Part shown: positions 58,706 through 64,000 of the stretch, one piece after another
How positions within the stretch are numbered: the stretch's first letter is position 1
Layout of the letters: each line of letters begins with the position of its first letter
Origin: Candidatus Aminicenantota bacterium
GTDB taxonomy: Bacteria > Acidobacteriota > Aminicenantia > S016-38
Direction of reading: 5' to 3'
Assembly (NCBI GenBank): GCA_027068075.1
Contig: JAMOUJ010000005.1
Span: 186,001-250,000 of the forward strand
DNA length: 64,000 bases
The notes under the pieces: model-generated
What the model saw: only the letters and a program-made list of their open reading frames with translations
Told to the model about the DNA's origin: nothing
The model's database searches: none
Translations under genes and position numbers: made by a program

Positions 58706-59830
58706 ATGAAAAACTGGGACGCAATAATAATAGGAGGCGGAATCATCGGCCTTTCCGCCGGTTATTACTTAGCGAAAAAGGGGAAGAGAATCCTTCTCCT
58801 GGAAAAAAGGGAACTGGGGGCCGGTTCCACCAGCAGGTGTATAGGGGGAATCCGCCAGCAGTTTTCCACTCCCGGTTCCATTAAACTGGCCATGAAGTCC
58901 GTGGAACTCTTCTCCCGGATGGAGGAGGAATTCGGCTTCTCTGTGGAATTTGCCCAAACCGGCTACCTCTTTCTCGTCTTCACCGAGGAGCAAAAACGAA
59001 AATTCATCAGAGTTATGGAATTACAGAGATCCCTGGGCCTGGAGGTATACTACCTGGATCGGAGGGAGGTGGAGGAACTCGTCCCGGGGATTAATTCCCA
59101 GGGGCTCCTGGGAGGGGTTTATTCCCCCAGGGATGGCCAGGCCTATCCCTTTGCAGTTTTGAAGGGAATGGCCGAGGGAATCAGCGGAAAGGGTCTGGTT
59201 AAAAGAAGAACCCGGGTGGTGGAAATACTGAGCCACGGAGGGGAAGTAAAGGGGGTACTTACTTCCAACGGTGAAAAATTTTACTCTCCCCTGGTGATAA
59301 ACGCCGCCGGTCCCTGGGCCGGGGAAGTTGCCCGCATGGCGGGGCTGGAACTCCCCCTGGAGCCAGAAAGGCACGAGGCCTTCATCTCCACAAGGCTTCC
59401 CTACCGAAAAATACCCATGATCGTGGACTACAGGACCGACGGAGGTTATTTTCAGCAAAGGCTGAACGGACAGATAATAGGGTGCTATACCCCGAGGCCC
59501 AGGGTCCCCGGACCCCGGGAGGATTCTTCCTTTGAGTTTTTAAAGGAGATGAGTTACAGGGTGGTACGGGTAATCCCATGGCTCAAGGAGGGCCTGGTTC
59601 TGCGCCAATGGGCCGGAGCCTACACCATGACTCCGGACGGAAGCCCCATCGTGGACGAGACGGATCTGAAGGGTTTTTATGTGGCGGCGGGAATGAGCGG
59701 CCACGGGTTCATGTTCGGTCCCGCGGTGGGATGGGCCCTGGCGGAAAAGATCACCGAAGGCCGGTGGCCCCTCCCCATGGAGGAATTTTCCCTCAGGAGG
59801 GAGTTTGCTTCTGAGGAGGCTCTGAAATAA
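58706..59830 (+). CDS. FAD-dependent oxidoreductase, DAO family (sarcosine oxidase beta/glycine oxidase-like)
   Basis: 374 residues. The FAD dinucleotide motif is at the extreme N-terminus ([20 protein letters not shown]), with [19 protein letters not shown] next, a typical SoxB-like block, and the C-terminal FAD contact [19 protein letters not shown]. Family members oxidise secondary or primary amines of amino acids (sarcosine, glycine, proline). No partner subunits (SoxA/D/G or proline dehydrogenase alpha) are adjacent. TAAAAT ends 6 nt before the ATG, so the mRNA is probably leaderless. The 3' end overlaps the convergent recA by 38 nt. Confidence 0.88.
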   Translation: MKNWDAIIIGGGIIGLSAGYYLAKKGKRILLLEKRELGAGSTSRCIGGIRQQFSTPGSIKLAMKSVELFSRMEEEFGFSVEFAQTGYLFLVFTEEQKRKFIRVMELQRSLGLEVYYLDRREVEELVPGINSQGLLGGVYSPRDGQAYPFAVLKGMAEGISGKGLVKRRTRVVEILSHGGEVKGVLTSNGEKFYSPLVINAAGPWAGEVARMAGLELPLEPERHEAFISTRLPYRKIPMIVDYRTDGGYFQQRLNGQIIGCYTPRPRVPGPREDSSFEFLKEMSYRVVRVIPWLKEGLVLRQWAGAYTMTPDGSPIVDETDLKGFYVAAGMSGHGFMFGPAVGWALAEKITEGRWPLPMEEFSLRREFASEEALK

Positions 59831-60818
59831 GCCCCAATTTCTCCCGGGTCTTCCGCTCTATTTCCTGAAGTAATTCGGGTTTAGAAGAGAGGAGTTTCTT
59901 CACATTTTCCCGGCCCTGTCCGAGTCTTTCCCCCTGGTAGGAATACCAGGAGCCGGTCTGCTCCAGAACCCCCACCTTTTTGGCGGCGTCCAGGATATCG
60001 CCGATCTTATCTATCCCCTTTCCGTAAATCAGTTCCAGGATGGCCTCCCGGAAGGGAGGTGCCAGTTTGTTCTTCACTATCTTGACCTTGACGAAGTTTC
60101 CTATGGTTTTATCCCCCTGTTTTATGGCGCTCTGTCTCCGGACTTCGGCCCTTATGGAGGAATAGAACTTCAGGGCCCTGCCTCCGGGGGTGGTTTCGGG
60201 GTTCCCGAAGGGAATCCCTATCTTCTCTCTTACCTGGTTTATGAAAATAAGCGAGGTGTTGGACCTGTTGACTATTCCCGCCAACTTCCTCAGGGCCTGG
60301 CTCATCAGCCTGGCCATAAGCCCCATGTGGGAATCGCCCATTTCCCCCTCCAGTTCGGCCTTGGGGACCAGGGCCGCCACCGAATCTATAACTATAACAT
60401 CCACGGCACCGCTCCTTACCAGGATTTCAGCGATTTCCAGGGCCTGCTCTCCGTAATCCGGCTGGGATATCAGGAGTTCCTCCACATTGACTCCCAGGGC
60501 CTGGGCGTAATTGGGATCCAGGGCGTGCTCCGCATCTATAAAGGCGGCCTTCCCCCCTTTCTTCTGGGCCTCGGCCACCACATGGAGGGCCAGGGTGGTT
60601 TTTCCGGAGGATTCCTGCCCGTAGATCTCTGAAATCCTTCCCCGGGGAAATCCCCCTATCCCCAGGGCAGCGTCCAGGGAGATGCTCCCCGAGGGTATAA
60701 CATCAATGCTCACATGGGCCCCCCTTTCTCCCAATTTCATAATGGAGCCCTTACCGAAGTGCTTTTCTATGTAATCCATGGCGGCCTTAAGTTTTCTTTC
60801 CTTCTCCTGCTCTGCCAT
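59793..60818 (-). CDS. recA: Recombinase RecA
   Basis: 341 residues. Walker [16 protein letters not shown], the L1/L2 regions [15 protein letters not shown] and [16 protein letters not shown], and [20 protein letters not shown] are diagnostic. It forms filaments on single-stranded DNA for recombination and SOS induction. No intein is present. The ATG lies 1 nt after the stop of the TPR-kinase gene, so recA is apparently transcribed from the kinase promoter. No LexA-like box was seen upstream, and no recX follows. Confidence 0.97.
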   Translation of the reverse strand: MAEQEKERKLKAAMDYIEKHFGKGSIMKLGERGAHVSIDVIPSGSISLDAALGIGGFPRGRISEIYGQESSGKTTLALHVVAEAQKKGGKAAFIDAEHALDPNYAQALGVNVEELLISQPDYGEQALEIAEILVRSGAVDVIVIDSVAALVPKAELEGEMGDSHMGLMARLMSQALRKLAGIVNRSNTSLIFINQVREKIGIPFGNPETTPGGRALKFYSSIRAEVRRQSAIKQGDKTIGNFVKVKIVKNKLAPPFREAILELIYGKGIDKIGDILDAAKKVGVLEQTGSWYSYQGERLGQGRENVKKLLSSKPELLQEIERKTREKLGLISEPPQKQTPS

Positions 60819-60819
60819 C

Positions 60820-63135
60820 CTATCCTCCCAATATTTTTTTGGAGATCATCTTCAGTTCCGCCAGGGCTTCCCCGGCGTCCTGAAACCTTTTTCCCCTCTC
60901 CTTCTGAAGGCACTTCATTATGAAGTCATCCAGTTCCCGGGGGATGCCGGGCCTCAGCGAAGAAGGAGGCCGGGGCGATTCTTCTATGTGTTTTCTTATA
61001 ATCTCCACCCGGTCCTTTCCCTGAAAGGGCGGTTTCCCCGTCAAAAGATGGTACAAGGTGGCACCGGCGGAGTAAATGTCGCTTCTTTCGTCCACCGCTG
61101 CACCGGTACACTGCTCCGGAGACATGTAGAAGGGCGTCCCTGAAATTTTCCCCTTTTCCTTTTCTATTTCCGAAGCCAGGACAGCCAGGCCGAAATCCAT
61201 GACCTTCAACTTCCTTTCCCGGGTCAGCATCAGGTTCTGGGGCTTTATGTCCCTGTGGATAACGCCGTTCTTGTGGGCATAGTGGAGGGCCGAAAAAAGT
61301 TTGGAGGCCACGAAGAGTATCTGCTTTATGCTGAATTTTCCCTTTTTCCTCAGGTAGTCCAGAAGGGTTTCCCCTTCAATGTATTCCATGGCTATAAAAT
61401 ATCTGTCGTTGAACTTGCCCACATCGTAAATTATGACGATGTTGGGATGGGAGAGTTTGGCAGCGGTTTTGGCCTCGGCAAGAAACCTCTCTATAGCCCT
61501 CTTATTGAGGTCAAGTTCCTTCTTCAGAAGTTTCAGGGCCACTATCCTGTTCAGCACCGTATCCTCCGCCTTGTAAACCGTCCCCATACCTCCCTTTCCT
61601 ATGACCCCCATCAGACGATACCTTTTCTGGGGCTGGGAAGTTTTTTCCTCCAGTTCCTTTAATTTGTTTACGGCCTGGGCCAGTTTCTGCATCCTCTCCC
61701 GGGCATCAAGGTAATTAACATCAAGACTGCTTACGGACTTAAATATCTCGTACGCCTGCTGATACTTTCCCTGGGCTTCGGAAATTAGTCCGAGGAAATA
61801 GTAAATATCAAGGTTGGACTTTGATATGGGCTCCCCTTTAAGGGCTATCTTGAATCTCTCCTCGGCCAGTTCATAATCCTTCCGGTCCAGAAAAAGTTTC
61901 CCCAGGATAAAACTGGCCCTTTCAAAGTCGGGGTCTCCCCTCTCCACCTTCTGGAGGTCCTCTATGGTAAGGTCCTCGTCCCCCAGGTAATAATAGGCTA
62001 TGGAACCCGCCTGGAACCAATCCCGGGCCTTCCTGAAATAGGCTTCGGCCTTCCTGTACAATTCCTCCTTCTTTATGCCGTCCGTTTCCCTATCCGCCAG
62101 TTCCTTCAGGATTCCCCCGGCCTTGCCGAATTCCCCGGCCTTTTCGTAGGATTCCAGGGCCTTCTCCAGGTTCTCGGAAAGTTTAAAAAGTTCTCCGGCC
62201 CGGTTCCAAGCCCCCTCCTTGTAGTAGCACTCTGCGGCCTTATCCAGCAGACCGTTCCATTCGTAGAGTTCCGCTGCCCGGGCGTAATCGCCTCCCTTCT
62301 CAAAATGCTCCGCCGCCTCCAGTTGCTTGCCTTCCTCGTGTAAATACTCCCCCAGCAGAAGGTGATACTTCTTTTCGTCCCCGGCTTTCCTGTAAAGTTC
62401 CGCCGCCTTCATAAGTTCGCCCGCTTCTTCGTATTCCCGGGCGGCCTCTTCGTACTTACCCTGTTTTTCCAGGATGCTTCCCGCCACCTCGTGCCACTTG
62501 ACCTTTCTGGCCAGGGAAAGGGCTTCATCCCAATTGCCGGCCTTCGCGTAAAGACCTATGGCCTTCTGAAGGGCCTGCCTGGCCGGCGGCCTGAGTTCCC
62601 TTGAATCCAGGAGCATGTGGTCAACCCAGTCCTTAAAACACCGGGCTGCATCACTAAATTTCCCGGCCTTTTCGTAGCAGGTCCCTGCCCGGTCCAGCAA
62701 TCCTATCTCCTCGTAGAGCCTTCCGGCCTTCTCCCATTTGCCGATTTTCTCCAGGAGTTGGGCAGCCTCCTGCTTTCTTCCCACCTCCTCGTAAACCTTT
62801 ACCGCCGCATCTATGTCCTTCAATTGATTCAGGAAAATTCTAACGGCCATGTCGTAGTTGCCGCTTTCCTTGTAGAGTTCCGCCGCCTTCCTGAGTTTTC
62901 CCGCCTCCTCGTACATGGCGGCGGCCTCCCAGAGGGTGTTGGCCTTTCTGTACAACTCCTCCGCCTTCTCCAGCATTCCCAATTCCCTGTAATACTGAGC
63001 AGCCAGGGGATAGTCCTCCGCCTTTTGAGCCTTGCGGGCGGCCCGGAGTTTGGCCTCCCTCTTTCCGAAGAAGAATCCCACCAACTTGTCTATTCCGCTG
63101 AACTGCCGGGTCTTCTCCTCTTTACCCTCCAACAA
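60820..63135 (-). CDS. TPR-like repeat array fused to C-terminal Ser/Thr protein kinase
   Basis: 771 residues, cytoplasmic, no TM helix. Residues about 30-490 are a helical solenoid of short TPR-type units of about 20-35 residues ([36 protein letters not shown]). The kinase domain (about 505-770) has the glycine loop [22 protein letters not shown] lysine, catalytic HRDIKPQN near residue 632, DFG and [10 protein letters not shown], so it is predicted active. The usual bacterial PknB order (kinase first, TM, sensor) is reversed. TTG start behind SD AAGGAGG. recA follows 1 nt later. Substrate unknown. Confidence 0.9.
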   Translation of the reverse strand: MLEGKEEKTRQFSGIDKLVGFFFGKREAKLRAARKAQKAEDYPLAAQYYRELGMLEKAEELYRKANTLWEAAAMYEEAGKLRKAAELYKESGNYDMAVRIFLNQLKDIDAAVKVYEEVGRKQEAAQLLEKIGKWEKAGRLYEEIGLLDRAGTCYEKAGKFSDAARCFKDWVDHMLLDSRELRPPARQALQKAIGLYAKAGNWDEALSLARKVKWHEVAGSILEKQGKYEEAAREYEEAGELMKAAELYRKAGDEKKYHLLLGEYLHEEGKQLEAAEHFEKGGDYARAAELYEWNGLLDKAAECYYKEGAWNRAGELFKLSENLEKALESYEKAGEFGKAGGILKELADRETDGIKKEELYRKAEAYFRKARDWFQAGSIAYYYLGDEDLTIEDLQKVERGDPDFERASFILGKLFLDRKDYELAEERFKIALKGEPISKSNLDIYYFLGLISEAQGKYQQAYEIFKSVSSLDVNYLDARERMQKLAQAVNKLKELEEKTSQPQKRYRLMGVIGKGGMGTVYKAEDTVLNRIVALKLLKKELDLNKRAIERFLAEAKTAAKLSHPNIVIIYDVGKFNDRYFIAMEYIEGETLLDYLRKKGKFSIKQILFVASKLFSALHYAHKNGVIHRDIKPQNLMLTRERKLKVMDFGLAVLASEIEKEKGKISGTPFYMSPEQCTGAAVDERSDIYSAGATLYHLLTGKPPFQGKDRVEIIRKHIEESPRPPSSLRPGIPRELDDFIMKCLQKERGKRFQDAGEALAELKMISKKILGG

Positions 63136-63155
63136 CTACCTCCTTTCTTACAAAA

Positions 63156-63184
63156 AGTATGCCATCCTCATTTCCCCCTGTCAA
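63156..63184 (-). promoter_or_regulatory. Sigma-70-type promoter of the TPR-kinase-recA unit
   Basis: On the minus strand TTGACA (63184-63179), 17-nt spacer, CATACT (63161-63156), followed by SD AAGGAGG and TTG at 63135. Confidence 0.72.
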
Positions 63185-63191
63185 CAACACC

Positions 63192-64000
63192 TCATTTAAC
63201 ATATCCCAAACTTTTGAGGTTCTCCATGGTTTTTCGGGAAATCTTCCCCTGTCCCCGATGTCCCCTGAATTTTTTGCTCTGCTTTATGTATTTTCCAAGA
63301 AACCAGTCCCTCAGGTGGGTGAATCTGGAAATTTTGAGGGAGGTGAGGGGCAGGGGGTGGTGTTCCAGAGGGTCCTCTTTTACATCGTAAAGGTAATAGG
63401 ACCCCAGACCGAGATACTGCCGCCCCCTTTCGGAGATAAAGTTCATTTTCTCAGGGAAATCAACAACCGCATGGCCCATAAGTCCAAGAATGAGGAGCCG
63501 CCGCCCTGGCTGAGGGTGCAAAAGACTGGAGCCCGTGAGGGAATAGGGAAACTGGAGGTTTAACACCTCCGCCACCGTGGGCACCACATCCATGAGGCTA
63601 ACCGCATCCTTTATCCTGCCGGGCTTCTCCCCTGGAAGATAAAGGATCAATGGAATCCTTACGGAGGAGTTGAAGGGCAAGGGACCGTGGTCAAAAAAGA
63701 GGTTGTGTTCCCCTAATTCCTCCCCGTGGTCCGCTGAAATAATCACCATGGTTTTATTCAAAAGCCCCAGGCCCTTCAGTTCTTCCAGAACCTTGCCCAC
63801 ATAATAATCTGCCTTCCTTATTTCCCCATCGTATCTGGCCACATAATATCCCAGGTGGGGATGCCCCTCCAGGTCAACCCATTCCCCTTCCCCCACCACT
63901 ATTCTGGGGTTTACCTCTCTGATGTCCATCCCCCCTGAAGTTTCCTCCACCCATTTTTCCTGAGGTTGGTAGGGGGCGTGGGGATCTATGTAATGAAGCC
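63192..64000 (-). CDS. Sulfatase/alkaline-phosphatase-superfamily protein (partial, N-terminus beyond window)
   Basis: The 3' 269 codons of a larger gene that enters from the right edge; the track GTG at 63950 is not the real start because the frame stays open and encodes LHYIDPHAPYQPQEKW upstream. That block and IISADHGEELGEHNLFFDHG are the metal and substrate site region of sulfatases (PF00884). The formylglycine Cys/Ser site lies outside the window. The basic tail after the domain (GHRGQGKISRKTMENLKSLGY) matches many acidobacterial sulfatase-like proteins that carry TPRs or end in this ENLKSLGYV motif. Substrate cannot be assigned. Confidence 0.85.
   Translation of the reverse strand, partial: LHYIDPHAPYQPQEKWVEETSGGMDIREVNPRIVVGEGEWVDLEGHPHLGYYVARYDGEIRKADYYVGKVLEELKGLGLLNKTMVIISADHGEELGEHNLFFDHGPLPFNSSVRIPLILYLPGEKPGRIKDAVSLMDVVPTVAEVLNLQFPYSLTGSSLLHPQPGRRLLILGLMGHAVVDFPEKMNFISERGRQYLGLGSYYLYDVKEDPLEHHPLPLTSLKISRFTHLRDWFLGKYIKQSKKFRGHRGQGKISRKTMENLKSLGYVK

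Noticed and set aside
60820-62970. Repetitive stretch considered as a DNA repeat or CRISPR-like array
   Set aside because: The periodicity is at protein level (TPR-like helices); units are not identical in DNA and no spacers exist.
1-64000. Mobile elements, prophage genes, toxin-antitoxin or defence systems
   Set aside because: No transposase, integrase, restriction, Cas or toxin motifs were recognised; composition and gene spacing are uniform throughout.

Overview
The window is a gene-dense chromosomal segment of a diderm (Gram-negative) bacterium, almost certainly a thermophile and probably an anaerobe. Diderm evidence is direct: bamA, skp, fabZ, lpxA, lpxI, lpxB, lolD and lolC/E are all present. 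Coding strands are strongly purine-rich, with AGG/AGA as the main arginine codons, which is a thermophile signature. A superoxide reductase-type protein instead of SOD/catalase suggests anaerobic life. A DUF6677 membrane protein, the lpxA-lpxI-Gfo/Idh order and abundant exported peptidases (M19, S9, M1) point to Acidobacteriota/Aminicenantota or a relative. This placement is inference; no 16S rRNA gene is in the window. No mobile element, phage gene or CRISPR array was seen, and no stretch over 300 bases lacks a gene.

Layout. 1-3248 (minus): M19 dipeptidase (cut by the left edge), a type I glutamine synthetase and a DegT aminotransferase. 3282-4963 (plus): MATE exporter and superoxide reductase. 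4956-10982 (minus): NtrC-type regulator and its membrane histidine kinase, tRNA-Leu(CAG), S9 peptidase. 11060-15950 (plus): rpsO-pnp, three pseudopilin-like genes and lpxB in one overlapping run. 15892-30239 (minus): DUF362 protein, HU, a serine hydrolase, then an envelope block (Gfo/Idh oxidoreductase, lpxI, lpxA, fabZ, skp, bamA, Clp ATPase, lolD, lolC/E) followed by lysS, nusB and ribH.

30340-41066 (plus): bactofilin, aldehyde dehydrogenase, lipM-like octanoyltransferase, tRNA-Arg(ACG), folE2-folP-folK, a bifunctional-nuclease-domain protein, M1 peptidase, a membrane protein and a znuA-znuC-znuB metal importer. 41063-46117: a conserved unknown, an outer-membrane protein, a second glutamine synthetase paralogue, a divergent TldD/PmbA-like pair and a 39-residue membrane ORF. 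46232-52063 (plus): a secreted unknown, a PUR-alpha-like protein, a COG2403 (cyclic-2,3-diphosphoglycerate synthetase-like) P-loop protein, carbamate kinase, ornithine carbamoyltransferase and a 567-residue unknown. 52083-64000: tRNA-Ala(CGC), galU, archease, a DUF4097 protein, the NAD(P)HX repair enzyme, tsaE, aspS with small membrane proteins, a DAO-type oxidoreductase, recA, a TPR-array/protein-kinase fusion and a sulfatase cut by the right edge.

The most unusual signals are organisational. All eight convergent gene pairs overlap at their 3' ends (4-59 nt), leaving no room for terminators. All three tRNAs sit 10-15 nt upstream of a co-oriented start codon with no Shine-Dalgarno. Several genes have a good -10 box only 6-9 nt from the start codon (leaderless transcripts). 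Two divergent promoters appear to share palindromic or overlapping -10 boxes. The best protein-level candidates for something new are the COG2403-carbamate kinase-OTC module with its 567-residue neighbour, the divergent TldD/PmbA pair, and the TPR-array kinase beside recA.
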